From positions 196,481 to 260,480 of the forward strand of contig JANXEN010000001.1 of NCBI GenBank assembly GCA_025058345.1: a DNA stretch of 64,000 bases, written 5' to 3'. Within the stretch, counting starts at the first letter, position 1. Each line of letters begins with the position of its first letter. The translations under genes and the position numbers were made by a program. Of this stretch, positions 22,910-34,377 are shown in pieces. The notes below the pieces were generated by a model. That model did not search any database and had not been told where the DNA came from. It was given only the letters and a program-made list of their open reading frames with translations. Source of the DNA: Sulfolobales archaeon (GTDB taxonomy: Archaea > Thermoproteota > Thermoprotei_A > Sulfolobales > NBVN01).

Positions 22910-25900
22910 GTGGGGGAAATAGCGAACGAAGACCTATGGGTTTTAATGGAAGCCTTTATTAATGAGAAAGGGTTAGTTAGGCAGCATTTAGATTCTTTTA
23001 ATTCATTTATCTTGAAGGGTATTAAGGAAGTAATTAGGGAGAATAGCATCATCCCTACTTCAGACCCTAACGTATACGTAGTTATAAAGGATATAGAGGT
23101 TGGGGAGCCGCAGTTCAGGGAAGTTGAGGGAACCTTAGTTGAAGTCTCACCAACATTATGCAGAGTTCGAAACCTAACATACTCAGCCCCAATGTATTTG
23201 ACCATGAGCTTAATTGAGAACGGTATCGAAGTCTCCGTTCAGAACGTATATATCGGTGAGATACCTATAATGGTTAAGTCTGTTAAGGATCCCCTCTCGA
23301 GGAAGAGTAAGGATGAACTCATCAAGTTAGGTGAGGATTGGAGGGATCCCGGCGGGTATTTCATAATTAACGGTTCGGAAAAAGTAATAGTAACCCAGGA
23401 GGACTTAGCACCAAATAGAGTCTTCGTAGACTTCGCTAAGGAAGGAACCAACATAACTCACACCGCCAAAGTGATATCGTCGGCTTCCGGTTATAGAGTT
23501 CCGATAATATTAGATAGGTTGAAGGACTCAACCTTAGTGCTGAACTTCCCACCAATTCCAGGTAAGATACCATTCATAATAATGATGAGGGCATTAGGGC
23601 TTGAGAGCGATAGGGACATAATGTTTGCAGTTTCTTTAGATCCGGAAATTCAGAAGGAGTTGATACCTTCTATAATTCAGGCATCTGAAGTTACTACAGC
23701 TGAGGATGCTTTAGACTATATTGGTTCTAGAGTCGCAATCGGTCAGGCCAGGGATGCTAGGGTAGAGAGAGCCAGGCAGATAATAGATATGTACTTCCTA
23801 CGTCATTTAGGTAGTTCAACACCGGATTCAAGATTAAAGAAAGCCCTCTATCTGGGATATATGGCTAATAAGTTGCTGGAGTTGGTTTTAGGTAGGAGGG
23901 AGCCTGACGACAAGGACCACTACTCCAATAGGAGGTTGAGGTTAGCAGGTGATTTACTAGCTCAGTTATTTAGGGTTGCATTTAGGCAGTTCATTAAAGA
24001 CTTCAAGTATCAATTAGAGAAGGCAAGGGTTAAGGGTAGGAGGATTAATCTAGCAGCTCTTGTTAGGCCGGACTTAGTTACAGAGAGGATTAAGCAAGCT
24101 TTAGCTACTGGTAATTGGGTTGGTGGGAGGACAGGTGTTAGTCAAATAATCGATAGGACGAACTGGATATCACTACACAGCCATCTAAGAAGGGTTGTAG
24201 CCCCCCTAAGTAGAGGTCAACCTCACTTCGAGGCTAGGGATTTACACCCAACTCAATGGGGTAGGATGTGTCCCTTCGAGACTCCTGAAGGCCCTAACTG
24301 CGGGCTCGTTAAGAACTTAGCCTTAAGCTCCTACATATCCGTCGGCATTGATGAGGCGGAAGTGGAGAGACTACTTTATAGCTTGGGTGTAATACCGGTG
24401 ACTAAGGTCTATGAAGAGTTGGTAAGTGGTAATCAAGAACTATCGCAGGAAGTATTAGGTTACGCTAAGGTATTCTTAAATGGTACTTTGATAGGTTACT
24501 ATCCATACAGTGATGCAAGCGAGTTCGTAAATGAAATAAGGAGGAGGAGAAGGGCTGGATTAGTACATCACGAAGTTAACATTGCATATAAACGCAGTGA
24601 TTACATTAATGAGGTATACGTTAATTGCGATTCCGGGAGGGTTAGGAGACCTTTACTAGTTGTTGAGAATGGGAGGATTAAGTTAGACTCTGAGACAATT
24701 AATAAGGTCAGGAAGGAGAAATTCACGTTCTCAGACCTAGTTAGGTTGGGTTACGTTGAGTACTTAGATGCTGAGGAGGAGGGTGATACATACATAGCGT
24801 TAAGCGTTGATAAGTTAACAGTCGAACATACGCACTTAGAGCTATGGACTCCCTCAATGCTTGGAATGACTGCAGCAATCATACCGTATCCGGAACATAA
24901 TCAATCACCTAGGAATTCATATCAGTCAGCTATGGCTAAACAAGCAGTAGGTATATACGCAACTAATTTCCAGTTAAGATTTGATAGTAGGGGGCACTTC
25001 CTACACTATCCTCAGAAACCTTTAGTTCAAACGAAGTTTATGGATGTTTTAGGTTATAATGATAGACCGTCAGGACAGAACTTCGTGGTTGCCGTACTTT
25101 CCTACACAGGCTACAACATGGAGGATGCATTAATAATTAATAAATCCTCAATAGAGAGAGGTTTAGCTAGATCAACCTTCTTCAGAGAGTACTCCACGGA
25201 GGAGAGGAAGTATCTGGGCGGGCAGGAAGACCGTATCGAAGTTCCTGACTCAAACGTCAGAGGATATAGAGGTAGGGACAACTACTCATTGCTTGACGAA
25301 GACGGTATCGTGGCTCCTGAGGTTGAGGTATCAGGAGGCCATGCATTGGTAGGTAAGACATCACCTCCTAGATTCCTAGAAGAATATAAGGAATTCGGTA
25401 TAGCAGGAGGTTCTAGGAGAGATACGTCGCTAACCTTAAGATATGGTGAGAAAGGCATAGTTGATTCTGTAGTCATAACTGTCAGCAGTGAGGGTAATAA
25501 GTTAGTTAGGGTTAGGGTAAGGGATCTCAGAATCCCTGAGATAGGTGATAAGTTCGCATCAAGGCATGGGCAGAAAGGCGTTATAGGATTAACGGTCCCT
25601 CAGTACGACATGCCGTATACGTTCGAAGGTATAACGCCGGACTTAATTGTTAATCCTCACGCATTACCATCTAGAATGACTATTGGTCAATTAATAGAGT
25701 CTATAGCCGGTAAGGTAGCTGCATTAAGCGGTAGATTCGTTGATGGAACCCCGTTCTATGGTGAGAAGGTTGAGGAGCTCAATAACGAATTAGTGATTCG
25801 TGGTTACCCGATGGATGGTACAGAACCAATGTACGATGGTAGAACAGGTGAGCTTATTCAAACTCCAGTGTTTATAGGTCTTATCTACTATCAGAGACTA

Positions 25901-26290
25901 CATCATATGGTTGCCGATAAAATACATGCAAGGCCTAGAGGGCCTGTTCAGATTTTAACGAGGCAGCCTACTGAGGGTAGGGCTAGGGAAGGAGGTCTCA
26001 GATTTGGAGAAATGGAAAGAGACTGCATCATAGGTCATGGGGCTGCAGCCCTACTTAGAGAAAGACTTACTGAGAGTTCTGATAGGGCGGTTGTTTACGT
26101 ATGTGAGGAGTGCGGTCTTATAGGGTGGTACGATAGGAGGAAAGGTAGGTATATGTGCCCAATTCATGGTGAGAAGGGTAAGTTATATCCAGTAAATATA
26201 TCTTACGCGTTTAAGCTCTTACTTCAGGAGTTAATGAGCATGTTGATCTATCCTAAGGTAATTCTAGGAAGTAGGTATGAGGTGAAGTAG
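22910..26290 (+). CDS. rpoB: RNA polymerase subunit B (beta), undivided
   Basis: 1126-aa second-largest subunit, in one piece as in Crenarchaeota; many Euryarchaeota split it into B' and B''. Seen: the fork and lobe regions, [48 protein letters not shown], and a C-terminal zinc ribbon CEECGL...CPIHG. The GTG start follows rpoH after 3 bp. It ends 1 bp before rpoA1. Confidence 0.98.
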   Translation: MGEIANEDLWVLMEAFINEKGLVRQHLDSFNSFILKGIKEVIRENSIIPTSDPNVYVVIKDIEVGEPQFREVEGTLVEVSPTLCRVRNLTYSAPMYLTMSLIENGIEVSVQNVYIGEIPIMVKSVKDPLSRKSKDELIKLGEDWRDPGGYFIINGSEKVIVTQEDLAPNRVFVDFAKEGTNITHTAKVISSASGYRVPIILDRLKDSTLVLNFPPIPGKIPFIIMMRALGLESDRDIMFAVSLDPEIQKELIPSIIQASEVTTAEDALDYIGSRVAIGQARDARVERARQIIDMYFLRHLGSSTPDSRLKKALYLGYMANKLLELVLGRREPDDKDHYSNRRLRLAGDLLAQLFRVAFRQFIKDFKYQLEKARVKGRRINLAALVRPDLVTERIKQALATGNWVGGRTGVSQIIDRTNWISLHSHLRRVVAPLSRGQPHFEARDLHPTQWGRMCPFETPEGPNCGLVKNLALSSYISVGIDEAEVERLLYSLGVIPVTKVYEELVSGNQELSQEVLGYAKVFLNGTLIGYYPYSDASEFVNEIRRRRRAGLVHHEVNIAYKRSDYINEVYVNCDSGRVRRPLLVVENGRIKLDSETINKVRKEKFTFSDLVRLGYVEYLDAEEEGDTYIALSVDKLTVEHTHLELWTPSMLGMTAAIIPYPEHNQSPRNSYQSAMAKQAVGIYATNFQLRFDSRGHFLHYPQKPLVQTKFMDVLGYNDRPSGQNFVVAVLSYTGYNMEDALIINKSSIERGLARSTFFREYSTEERKYLGGQEDRIEVPDSNVRGYRGRDNYSLLDEDGIVAPEVEVSGGHALVGKTSPPRFLEEYKEFGIAGGSRRDTSLTLRYGEKGIVDSVVITVSSEGNKLVRVRVRDLRIPEIGDKFASRHGQKGVIGLTVPQYDMPYTFEGITPDLIVNPHALPSRMTIGQLIESIAGKVAALSGRFVDGTPFYGEKVEELNNELVIRGYPMDGTEPMYDGRTGELIQTPVFIGLIYYQRLHHMVADKIHARPRGPVQILTRQPTEGRAREGGLRFGEMERDCIIGHGAAALLRERLTESSDRAVVYVCEECGLIGWYDRRKGRYMCPIHGEKGKLYPVNISYAFKLLLQELMSMLIYPKVILGSRYEVK

Positions 26291-26291
26291 G

Positions 26292-28937
26292 ATGAGTGAG
26301 GAGAAAATTATTAAAGGTATTAAATTCGGGGTTCTTTCCCCCGAAATTATTAGGAAGGTATCCGTCACCGCAGTTGTGACTGCCGACGTATACGATGAAG
26401 ATGGTTTACCTTTCGAAGGAGGTATAATGGACCCACGTTTAGGTGTTATTGAGCCAGGTCAGAAATGCGTTACTTGCGGTAACTCAATAATTGCGTGTCC
26501 TGGACACTTCGGACATTTAGAGTTGGCTAAACCAGTAATCCACGCTGGATTCGTCAAACATATATATGATGTATTAAGGGCTACGTGCAGGCATTGCGGT
26601 AGGTTGAAAATCTCCGACGATGAATTAAGTAAGTACTTGGACCTTCTTAAAAGGCTTGAAGTTAGGTGGCCTTTACTCGCTAGAGGTCTTACGGACTACG
26701 TTAGGAGGAAAGCAATGAAGGTTATGGAATGCCCTCACTGCGGTAGTAGGCAATTCAAAATTAAGTTAGAGAAACCTACATCATTTATAGAGGAGGGACT
26801 TGAAGGACCTAGGAGGCTTTGGCCTACTGATATCCGCGCTAGGTTAGAGATGGTTGTCGATAGGGACTTAAGGCTTATCGGGTATAACCCTGAGTTAGCT
26901 AGACCTGAGTGGATGGTCATCACAGTACTACCGATCCCACCAATAAGTGTTAGACCTTCAATACTTCTAGAGACGGGCATTAGGTCTGAGGATGACTTAA
27001 CCCATAAACTCGTAGATATCATTAGAACTAACGATAGGTTAAGGGAAAGCATAAATGCAGGAGCTCCTGAAGTGATTGTAGAGGATTTATGGGACCTACT
27101 TCAGTACCATGTCACGACGTACTTCGATAATGAGGTTCCAGGGGTGCCGCCAGCTAAGCATAGGTCTGGGAGAGCTCTGAGGACTTTAGCTCAAAGACTT
27201 AGAGGGAAGGAAGGGAGGTTTAGAGGCAATCTCTCTGGGAAGCGTGTTGACTTTTCAGCTAGGACTGTAGTGAGTCCTGACCCCAACTTAAGCATTAACG
27301 AGGTCGGCGTTCCTGAGGAGGTGGCTAAAGTATTGACTGTGCCTGAACGTGTCACACGTTGGAATATAGATGAATTAAGGATGCATGTCCTCAACGGCCC
27401 GTACAGGCATCCAGGAGCAAATTACGTGATAGATCCGGCAGGGAGGAGGATAGACCTAAGGTACATTAAAGACTTGAAGGCGGTGGCTGAGAATCTAAAG
27501 CCTGGATACATAGTTGAGAGACACTTAAAGAACGGGGATGTAGTACTGTTTAACAGACAACCGTCGCTGCATAGAATGTCAATAATGGCCCACATAGTTA
27601 AGGTATTGCCTGGGAGGACTTTCAGGCTTCACCTAGCTGTTTGCCCACCATATAATGCTGACTTCGACGGTGATGAGATGAACCTCCACGTACCTCAAAG
27701 TGAGGAGGCTAGGGCTGAAGCTAGGGTACTTCTACTCGTTCAGGAGCATATACTATCTCCTAGATATGGAGGGCCTATAATAGGCGGTATTCAAGACTAT
27801 ATAAGTGGTGCTTACCTACTCTCATCTAAAACTACTTTACTCACTAAGGAGCAGGTATCAGATCTTCTTGCGGGTTCAGGTTATGAAGGACCTATACCTG
27901 AACCTGCAATCCTATCGCCGAAGGTTTTGTGGAGTGGGAAGCAAATTATAAGCTTGTTATTACCTGCGGACTTCAACCTAAGAGGTAAGGCTAATATATC
28001 TGCAGGACCCCTAAGGTGTGAGGACTACGAATGTTTCTGGGATTCTTATGTGGTTGTTAAGATGGGTAAGTTGCTGATGGGTGTTTTAGATAAGAAAACT
28101 TTAGGGTCTCAGCAGTCTGAAAGCCTCCTTCATTGGATAACTAAGGAATACGGCAATAACTTTGGTAGGAAATTCATGGACAACATATTTAAGATGTTTT
28201 TAAGGTTTATTGAAATGCGTGGATTTACGATGACTTTAAGTGATGTAGCCCCTCCAAGTAAGGCTGTAGAGGAGATCAACAACATCGTTGAGGAGGCTAA
28301 GAAGAGAGTGTTTGAGCTCATAGAGCAGTATAGGGAAGGTAAGTTAGAACCCATTCCGGGTAGGACTTTAGAGGAGTCCCTCGAGATTAGGATTATGGAG
28401 GTGTTGGCTGACGCCAGAGATAACGCTGGTGAGATCGCTACCCAGTATTTAGATCCATTCAATAACGTATTCATTATGGCTAGAACTGGAGCTAGGGGCA
28501 ACATACTGAACATCACGCAGATGGCAGCAATGTTAGGGCAGCAGTCCGTCAGGGGTGAGAGAATAAGGAGAGGGTATGATGTAAGGACATTACCGCACTT
28601 CAAACCAGGAGATATAGGCCCTGAAGCCAGGGGATTTGTGAAGAACTCGTTCGTCAATGGCCTAACACCTATTGAGGTCTTCTTCCATGCGGCAGGAGGT
28701 CGTGAAGGGCTTGTAGATACTGCTGTCAGAACATCTCAGAGTGGTTACATGCAGAGAAGGTTAATCAACGCACTTCAGGACCTTAGGATAGATTACGACT
28801 TAACTGTGAGAACACCTAATAACTCTGTAGTCCAATTCCTATACGGTGATGATGGAGTAGATCCGAGTAAGTCTTCCTACGGGAGTGCAATTAATATTGA
28901 TAGGATTATCGAGAGAGTGATTGGTTGGAGGTTGTAG
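26292..28937 (+). CDS. rpoA1: RNA polymerase subunit A' (RpoA1)
   Basis: 881-aa N-terminal part of the largest subunit. It contains the N-terminal zinc sites ([25 protein letters not shown]), [16 protein letters not shown], and the active-site magnesium loop [12 protein letters not shown]. The funnel/bridge region is [13 protein letters not shown]...SGYMQRR. The split from A'' is at the archaeal position, just before the C-terminal jaw. The start of rpoA2 follows 2 bp after the stop. Confidence 0.98.
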   Translation: MSEEKIIKGIKFGVLSPEIIRKVSVTAVVTADVYDEDGLPFEGGIMDPRLGVIEPGQKCVTCGNSIIACPGHFGHLELAKPVIHAGFVKHIYDVLRATCRHCGRLKISDDELSKYLDLLKRLEVRWPLLARGLTDYVRRKAMKVMECPHCGSRQFKIKLEKPTSFIEEGLEGPRRLWPTDIRARLEMVVDRDLRLIGYNPELARPEWMVITVLPIPPISVRPSILLETGIRSEDDLTHKLVDIIRTNDRLRESINAGAPEVIVEDLWDLLQYHVTTYFDNEVPGVPPAKHRSGRALRTLAQRLRGKEGRFRGNLSGKRVDFSARTVVSPDPNLSINEVGVPEEVAKVLTVPERVTRWNIDELRMHVLNGPYRHPGANYVIDPAGRRIDLRYIKDLKAVAENLKPGYIVERHLKNGDVVLFNRQPSLHRMSIMAHIVKVLPGRTFRLHLAVCPPYNADFDGDEMNLHVPQSEEARAEARVLLLVQEHILSPRYGGPIIGGIQDYISGAYLLSSKTTLLTKEQVSDLLAGSGYEGPIPEPAILSPKVLWSGKQIISLLLPADFNLRGKANISAGPLRCEDYECFWDSYVVVKMGKLLMGVLDKKTLGSQQSESLLHWITKEYGNNFGRKFMDNIFKMFLRFIEMRGFTMTLSDVAPPSKAVEEINNIVEEAKKRVFELIEQYREGKLEPIPGRTLEESLEIRIMEVLADARDNAGEIATQYLDPFNNVFIMARTGARGNILNITQMAAMLGQQSVRGERIRRGYDVRTLPHFKPGDIGPEARGFVKNSFVNGLTPIEVFFHAAGGREGLVDTAVRTSQSGYMQRRLINALQDLRIDYDLTVRTPNNSVVQFLYGDDGVDPSKSSYGSAINIDRIIERVIGWRL

Positions 28938-28939
28938 GT

Positions 28940-30121
28940 ATGGGTATTAGTGAGAGTGAACTGCTTGAGATGCTAGAGCCCGCCAAACAAGTGCTACCGC
29001 CTAAGATTTTTGATGAACTTCTAGAGAAGTTAAAGGGGTTAACACTAACTAAGGATGAATTAAGTAAGATAGTTGAACTAACTATTAATGAGTACTTAAA
29101 CGTCTTAGTTGAGCCTGGAGAACCTATAGGTACTGTAGCAGCTCAATCTGTTGGGGAGCCTGGAACTCAGATGACTTTACGTACATTCCACTACGCAGGT
29201 GTTAGGGAGTTAAACGTTACTTTAGGGCTGCCTAGATTAATCGAGTTAGTAGATGCTAGGAAACTGCCTGAGACTCCAATAATGGTTATATATCTAGATG
29301 AGGAGCATAGGTATGATAGGGATAAGGCTTTAGAAGTCGCTAGAAGGATTGAAGCAACAAGGCTTGAAAACGTAATTGCTAAAGTTGATATAGACTTAGT
29401 ATCTTCTTCTATGGTTATAGATCTAGATCCTGAGATGATGATTGATAAGGGTGTTGAAACAGATGATGTCGTTAAGGCTTTAAGTAAGGTCAAAGCAGTT
29501 TCCCAGAACGTAAGTGTTGATGAAAATGATAGCAATAGGATCTACGTGCAGGTGCCACCTAACTACGACTTCATGAAGATCCAGAAGCTGCGGGACAGAA
29601 TACTAAAGATTAAGCTGAAAGGTATTAAAGGGATAAATAGGGTTATAGTTCAGCGGAGGGGTAATGAATACGTGCTAATAACAGATGGGACTAACTTAGA
29701 AGCAGTCCTCAAAGTTGATGGCGTAGATGTGAGGAGGGTCTTCACTAATAGTGTTTACGAAGTTGAAAACGTACTCGGCATTGAGGCAGCTAGACAGGCG
29801 TTGGTCAATGAAATACATAACGTCCTTGAGGAGCAGGGATTAGACGTCGACATGAGGCACGTTATGTTAATTGCGGATATGATGACTTTAACGGGTTCTG
29901 TGAAGCAGATCGGTAGGCATGGAATAGCTGGTGAGAAGACAAGCGTCTTAGCTAGGGCATCATTTGAGGTAACTGTTAAGCATTTATTTGATGCGTCGGC
30001 TAGAGGAGAATTAGATGAGCTTAAAGGTGTTGCAGAGAATGTTATAATAGGGCAGCTAGTCCCTGTAGGTACAAACCTAGTCAACCTAGCAATGAATCCA
30101 ACACTAGCTAGGCCTAAATGA
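28940..30121 (+). CDS. rpoA2: RNA polymerase subunit A'' (RpoA2)
   Basis: C-terminal part of the largest subunit. EPGEPIGTVAAQSVGEPGTQ and MTLRTFHYAG (trigger-loop region) and the closing TGSVKQIGRHGIAGEKTSVLARASFE block are invariant. The track begins at TTG 28925 inside rpoA1. ATG 28940 is preferred because GGAGGT (28927-28932) lies 7 nt before it and there is no overlap. That start gives 393 aa. Confidence 0.97.
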   Translation: MGISESELLEMLEPAKQVLPPKIFDELLEKLKGLTLTKDELSKIVELTINEYLNVLVEPGEPIGTVAAQSVGEPGTQMTLRTFHYAGVRELNVTLGLPRLIELVDARKLPETPIMVIYLDEEHRYDRDKALEVARRIEATRLENVIAKVDIDLVSSSMVIDLDPEMMIDKGVETDDVVKALSKVKAVSQNVSVDENDSNRIYVQVPPNYDFMKIQKLRDRILKIKLKGIKGINRVIVQRRGNEYVLITDGTNLEAVLKVDGVDVRRVFTNSVYEVENVLGIEAARQALVNEIHNVLEEQGLDVDMRHVMLIADMMTLTGSVKQIGRHGIAGEKTSVLARASFEVTVKHLFDASARGELDELKGVAENVIIGQLVPVGTNLVNLAMNPTLARPK

Positions 30122-30132
30122 GGTGGGTGGAG

Positions 30133-30450
30133 ATGTCATCTGTTTCAAGAGATCTGGAAAACGAGATAAAAAACGTATTAAAATCAGGTAAGGCTGTATT
30201 AGGGATAAATAGGTCTTTGAAGGCTGTAATGCTAGGTAGGGCTAAAGCAGTTATAGTAGCTAGTAAGATACCGAAGAATTACGATGATGATATTAGAAGG
30301 TACGCTAACCTAAGCGGTATACCTGTCATAAACTTCTCAGGAAGTAGTAGGGACTTAGGCTTAGTGTGCGGTAAGCCATTCCCCGTATCAGCTATCGCCA
30401 TATTAGACTTAGGGGGTAGTAAGTTATTAGAACTTTCTCAGTCTGGGTGA
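30133..30450 (+). CDS. rpl30e: Ribosomal protein L30e
   Basis: About 105 aa, L7Ae/L30e fold. LKSGKAVLGINRSLKAVMLGRAKAVIVASKIP and the SGIPVINFSGSSRDLG block are typical. Within the RNAP operon this position is always L30e in Thermoprotei. The track starts at ATG 30118, overlapping rpoA2; ATG 30133 removes the overlap and aligns better with relatives. GGTGG precedes it. Confidence 0.94.
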   Translation: MSSVSRDLENEIKNVLKSGKAVLGINRSLKAVMLGRAKAVIVASKIPKNYDDDIRRYANLSGIPVINFSGSSRDLGLVCGKPFPVSAIAILDLGGSKLLELSQSG

Positions 30451-30456
30451 TGATTG

Positions 30457-30891
30457 ATGCCTGAAGTTAAGATAACTTCTGAGGAGTTAAGGTATATAGC
30501 GTTGCTCCAAGACCTAACAGGTGTTTCAGTAAATGACTGCATAGTTGATGAGGAAGGTAATTCAATAATATACATCGTCTCACCGGGACATGCTGGGTTA
30601 GCAGTAGGTAAGGGAGGAGTTAACGTTAAAAGGCTTTCCAAGATCTTAGGTAAGAGAATAGAAATAGTTGAGTATGCTGACAATCTGGAGGACTTAGTTC
30701 GTAACGTCTTCCTACCTGCTAGGGTTTTAAGCACTAGATTAGTAACATCTCTAAACGGTAAGAAGATCTTATACGTTACTGTAGACCCTAAGGATAAAGG
30801 TGTTGCGATCGGTAAGGACGGGAGAAACGTGATTAAAGCTAAATTAGTTTTGAAGAGGTACTACGATATTGAATCCGTCAGCATTGTTTAA
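30457..30891 (+). CDS. nusA: Transcription elongation factor NusA (archaeal, two KH domains)
   Basis: About 144 aa. It consists of two KH domains only, lacking the S1 and N-terminal RNAP-binding domains of bacterial NusA. GHAGLAVGKGGVNVKRLSK and KDKGVAIGKDGRNVIKAK are the GxxG loops of the two domains. It sits between rpl30e and rps12 as in other archaea. A TTG (30454) directly precedes the ATG. Confidence 0.95.
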   Translation: MPEVKITSEELRYIALLQDLTGVSVNDCIVDEEGNSIIYIVSPGHAGLAVGKGGVNVKRLSKILGKRIEIVEYADNLEDLVRNVFLPARVLSTRLVTSLNGKKILYVTVDPKDKGVAIGKDGRNVIKAKLVLKRYYDIESVSIV

Positions 30892-30937
30892 TAATCTTTT
30901 TAAAGTAAGTAGTAAGAACTCCTAAAGGTAGTTTGGA

Positions 30938-31381
30938 ATGCCAGGTAAGAAAGCACCAAGCGGTCTGTACGCAGCTAGGAAGCTGTCTATAAAGAGGCTT
31001 AAATTTAGGTGGAGTCAGAGGGAGTTTAGGGTTAGGATGATGAAGATTAAGGAAAAGTACGATCCTTTAGAAGGTTCCCCTATGGCTAGAGGTATAGTGT
31101 TAGAGAAAGTGGGTGTAGAATCACGTCAGCCGAATTCAGCACTGAGGAAATGCGTTAGAGTTCAGTTAGTTAAGAATGGTAAAGTAGTGACTGCATTCGT
31201 ACCTTACGATGGTGGTATAACGTTTATTGACGAACATGATGAGGTTTTAATTGCCGGCATAGGCGGTACTAGAGGTAAGTCTATGGGTGATTTACCTGGA
31301 GTTAGGTATAAGGTGGTTGCTGTTAATGGTGTTTCCCTCACTGAGTTACTGAAAGGGAAGAAACAGAAACCTGTTAGGTAG
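30938..31381 (+). CDS. rps12: Ribosomal protein S12
   Basis: 147-aa uS12, decoding-centre protein. Marker blocks: [20 protein letters not shown] and [20 protein letters not shown]. The universally conserved PNSALRK and the [11 protein letters not shown] loop are intact. It follows nusA by 46 bp and precedes rps7 by 15 bp. Length and N-terminal extension ([13 protein letters not shown]) are archaeal. Confidence 0.98.
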   Translation: MPGKKAPSGLYAARKLSIKRLKFRWSQREFRVRMMKIKEKYDPLEGSPMARGIVLEKVGVESRQPNSALRKCVRVQLVKNGKVVTAFVPYDGGITFIDEHDEVLIAGIGGTRGKSMGDLPGVRYKVVAVNGVSLTELLKGKKQKPVR

Positions 31382-31396
31382 TTGAGATGATCAGTC

Positions 31397-31996
31397 ATGA
31401 GTAAACAAGTAGATACAACTACTTCACCACCAAACCTCCCAGTAGTGTTTAGTAAGTGGCCTTACGAAGGAATAATAGTTAGAGATCCAAGCCTTAAGAA
31501 ATACATATCGTTAAGACCTGCGTACTTACCGCATACAGGAGGAAGGCACGAGCACCGGAGATTCGGTAAAGCTGAAGCACCTATTGTTGAGAGGTTGATC
31601 AATAAGCTCATGAGACCTGGAAGAAATACTGGTAAGAAGCACCTTGCCTACAACATCGTAAAGACCGCCTTCGAATTAGTGAATTTAAAAACTGGTGAGA
31701 ACCCTATTCAGATCCTTGTGAGGGCTATTGAAAACGTAGCGCCGCGTGAGGAGACAACTAGAATTATGTACGGTGGCATAATCTACCACGTAGCTGTTGA
31801 TGTAGCACCGCAGAGGAGGGTTGATATAGCTTTAAAGAACTTAGTTGATGGAGCGAAGTCAGCATCTTTCCGAAGTCAAAAATCTATTGAGGAATGTCTA
31901 GCTGACGAGTTAATAGCGGCAGCTAGTAATGACCCGAAGAGTTACGCGGTTGCTAAGAAGGAAGAAGTGGAGAGAATAGCTCTTAGTTCGAGGTAG
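31397..31996 (+). CDS. rps7: Ribosomal protein S7
   Basis: 199-aa uS7, head of the small subunit. [31 protein letters not shown] is the archaeal rRNA-binding part. [17 protein letters not shown] and the C-terminal [19 protein letters not shown] follow. It is the last recognised gene of the rpo-ribosomal operon. EF-1A, which often follows in other archaea, is not here; an AbrB-type gene follows instead. Confidence 0.98.
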   Translation: MSKQVDTTTSPPNLPVVFSKWPYEGIIVRDPSLKKYISLRPAYLPHTGGRHEHRRFGKAEAPIVERLINKLMRPGRNTGKKHLAYNIVKTAFELVNLKTGENPIQILVRAIENVAPREETTRIMYGGIIYHVAVDVAPQRRVDIALKNLVDGAKSASFRSQKSIEECLADELIAAASNDPKSYAVAKKEEVERIALSSR

Positions 31997-32038
31997 TAGA
32001 TCTAAACAACTCTCAGCTTTATTCGTTGGTAGTACATA

Positions 32039-32422
32039 ATGGATAGCATCAAGGCAATAGTTAAAATAGACAGTAAGGGTAGGGTTACAATACCCCAGCA
32101 TATAAGGGAACCACTAGGTATAGGTCTCGGTACTTATTTTGAAGTGGTTGCTGATTTAGAAAAAAAGCAGTTAGTGATGAAACCGTTGTTTAAAGGTAGG
32201 GCTGAGGGACTCATTGTTGAGGTTAAGGTCAGGTTAGAAGAGCTTAAGGATTTAGAGGCAGTAATTAACTCATGTATAGGCAGTGGTTATGACATCATAT
32301 CTCTAAACTGCTTACATGGGGGAACGTATGAATGCGTCTTAAATGTGTATGCTATAGATTACGTGCAGGTAAATAAATTAAGAGAATTGCTGGGTAGATA
32401 CGTTATATCCATCAATCCTTAA
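32039..32422 (+). CDS. AbrB/SpoVT-domain protein with C-terminal alpha/beta domain
   Basis: 127 aa. Residues 1-50 form a swapped-hairpin AbrB DNA-binding domain (IVKIDSKGRVTIPQHIREPLGI). The rest (55-127) alternates strands and helices, possibly an ACT-like effector domain (VKVRLEELKDLEAVINSC). Likely a small transcription regulator. It lies 42 bp after rps7, so it might be read through from that operon. The regulated genes are unknown; the next gene is an alcohol dehydrogenase. Confidence 0.78.
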   Translation: MDSIKAIVKIDSKGRVTIPQHIREPLGIGLGTYFEVVADLEKKQLVMKPLFKGRAEGLIVEVKVRLEELKDLEAVINSCIGSGYDIISLNCLHGGTYECVLNVYAIDYVQVNKLRELLGRYVISINP

Positions 32423-32553
32423 GCATGTCTTAGATAAAAGTAATTAATCAATGTTGGCCGCCTCATACCATCTAACTTATATAGGTTGTGTGAGTAACTT
32501 TCATAGACATTTATATTTTTTATCTAGTACCTTATAATTCGGGGTTTAAGTCC

Positions 32554-33762
32554 ATGTACTCCATACATAAGTTAACTTCAACTCCTACGTACTTCTTTAT
32601 GCCTAAGAGGATAGTGTTTGAAGTTAATGGAGCTTTAAAGTTAGGTAATGAGCTTCAACTCCTGGGTGTTGAGAAGGGTTCTAAGGTCTTCTTAGTTTTA
32701 GATCCAGCTATTAAGGGGTTAGAACACCCTCTCAAGACAGTTAAGAGTTTGGAGGAAAGCGGTTATGTAGTTGATGTATATACTGATGTTGAGTACGAGC
32801 CCACTATAGAATGTTTGAAGAGAGCTGTCAGTTACGTAAGAAATGATGATTTTAAGGCCGTCGTAGGTATTGGCGGAGGATCTACGTTAGATATAGCTAA
32901 GGTTAGTGCTGCAGCTAAGGATAACCCCAACCGAAATGTTGAGGAGTTCATCGGAATGGATAAAATACCTAAGAGAGTGACCCCTATAATTGCCTTACCA
33001 ACTACGGCAGGTACCGCATCTGAAGTGAGTAGATTTACAGTGTTTACGAGAGGTGTAGGTAAGGTAGGAATTAACGGCTATAACGTCCTTCCAGACATCG
33101 CTGTTGTTGACCCCGTATTCACCTACACGTTACCACCTAAGGTTACTGCAGGCACTGGTCTTGATGCCTTAAGCCATGCAGTAGAGGGTATGATATCTTT
33201 AGACGCAACCCCTATGTCAGATGCCTTAGGATTTATTGCAGTGGAGTTAGTGTTCAAGTATTTGAGGAGGGCGTATTATAGAGGAAGCGACGTTGAAGCA
33301 AGGTACTTTATGTCATTAGCTGCAACTTCAGCAGGTGCGCCATTAAACATTGGAAGGGCTATACTTGGACACAGCATCTCGCAGACGTTCGGACCTCAAT
33401 TTAAGGTACATCACGGAACAGCATGCGGTATGGTACTACCCTATATAATGGAGTTCTACTTGCCGGCAGTTCCTGAGAAGTTAGCGGCAATAGCTAAGGC
33501 TGCAGGTGTAGATACGTCTGGTATGAAGATAAAGGACGCAGCTGAGGAAGCTGTCAAAGCTACTTGGAAGTTAGTTGAGGATTTGGATGTACCGCTAAGT
33601 CTTAGAGATGTAGGGATTTCTAAATCAGATTTAGAGACACTAGCGGAGAGGAGTGTTAAGGAGTGGCCTAGGCCTAACAGTCCAATAGAGTTAACTAAGG
33701 AAAGAGTGTTAAAAGTAGTTGAAGCAATGTATGAAGGAAGATTAATGAAAATCAAGACTTAA
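32554..33762 (+). CDS. Iron-containing alcohol dehydrogenase
   Basis: 402 aa, group III (Fe-dependent) ADH. NAD(P)-binding GIGGGSTLDIAKVSA, LPTTAGTASEVSRF, then the metal-ligand region GTGLDALSHAVEG, GHSISQTFG and KVHHGTACGMVLP, supplying the Asp and three His of the iron site. Substrate cannot be read from sequence; such enzymes in hyperthermophiles act on short alcohols or aldehydes. TATA CATTTATATTTTT upstream supports a single-gene transcript. Confidence 0.9.
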   Translation: MYSIHKLTSTPTYFFMPKRIVFEVNGALKLGNELQLLGVEKGSKVFLVLDPAIKGLEHPLKTVKSLEESGYVVDVYTDVEYEPTIECLKRAVSYVRNDDFKAVVGIGGGSTLDIAKVSAAAKDNPNRNVEEFIGMDKIPKRVTPIIALPTTAGTASEVSRFTVFTRGVGKVGINGYNVLPDIAVVDPVFTYTLPPKVTAGTGLDALSHAVEGMISLDATPMSDALGFIAVELVFKYLRRAYYRGSDVEARYFMSLAATSAGAPLNIGRAILGHSISQTFGPQFKVHHGTACGMVLPYIMEFYLPAVPEKLAAIAKAAGVDTSGMKIKDAAEEAVKATWKLVEDLDVPLSLRDVGISKSDLETLAERSVKEWPRPNSPIELTKERVLKVVEAMYEGRLMKIKT

Positions 33763-33840
33763 GCACCTTTAAGGAAATAATAACAGTACTACTTCAATAT
33801 ATCAGTATAATTAAATCAATTTTATTGTAGTCGACTCTTC

Positions 33841-33921
33841 CTTCAGTATATTTTGCAGCTGAAGTACTTTCAAAAATCCTTCCTTAAATTTAAGTTCCCT
33901 AATCACTGAGATGGTTAGGGA
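33841..33921. terminator. Two inverted repeats between convergent genes
   Basis: CTTCAG (33841-33846) pairs with CTGAAG (33859-33864). TCCCTAA (33896-33902) pairs with TTAGGGA (33915-33921). They lie between convergent alcohol dehydrogenase and ferredoxin genes. A termination or mRNA-end role is likely but unproven in archaea; T-rich runs flank them. Confidence 0.35.
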
Positions 33922-33968
33922 TTTAAAGATAAAAACCTTTATTTTCTTCTAAAAGGTATTTACCTTAA

Positions 33969-34193
33969 TTACGTTGATATCGAGAAAGTTGGACATGAAT
34001 TCTTAGCAGTTTCTACACAATCCTTCAGCGATTCATCTACTTCCCCTTCAGTGGCCTTACCCCCTACTCTGTATTGGCTCACTATTTGAGTCTTCCCATC
34101 CCCCGCTGCCTCAAACACCTGTGGACATAATGAATAACAAACACCGCAAGCTATACATGTATCCTGATTTACGCTGATCTTTAAGCCTGCCAT
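33969..34193 (-). CDS. Ferredoxin, single [4Fe-4S] type
   Basis: 74-aa small electron carrier. Three cluster Cys lie in CIACGVCYSLCP (about 13-24), and the fourth is in SCPTFSI near the end. Two extra Cys (Cys-24 region and CVETAKN) may form a disulfide, as in other archaeal ferredoxins. The cluster motif is typical of thermophile ferredoxins of the Pyrococcus type. Possible donors and acceptors are unknown. Confidence 0.93.
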   Translation of the reverse strand: MAGLKISVNQDTCIACGVCYSLCPQVFEAAGDGKTQIVSQYRVGGKATEGEVDESLKDCVETAKNSCPTFSIST

Positions 34194-34298
34194 ACTTACT
34201 ACCTCAAATTACTAGATGAGTTAGGTAAAATAAATTTTATCTCTATTCAGCTTTAACACTCTAAAATTTAAAAAGTGTATTAAATAAATACTAATTTA

Positions 34299-34375
34299 GG
34301 GCCCGTAGCTCAGCCAGGTAGAGCGCCGGGCTCATAACCCGGTGGTCCGGGGTTCGAATCCCCGCGGGCCCACCA
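34299..34375 (+). tRNA. tRNA with CAU anticodon, probably tRNA-Ile2
   Basis: GGGCCCG/CGGGCCC acceptor, discriminator A, encoded CCA, anticodon arm CCGGGCTCATAACCCGG. No intron. The GGGCCCG acceptor and the rest of the body match archaeal isoleucine tRNAs, so CAU is probably read as agmatidine-modified Ile(AUA). The intron-bearing CAU tRNA at 57.8 kb is the better elongator Met. Initiator features are absent. Confidence 0.9.
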
Positions 34376-34377
34376 CC

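Noticed and set aside
28130-28657. 175-aa ORF antisense to rpoA1
   Set aside because: Shadow of a highly conserved gene; no separate promoter or protein-like features.
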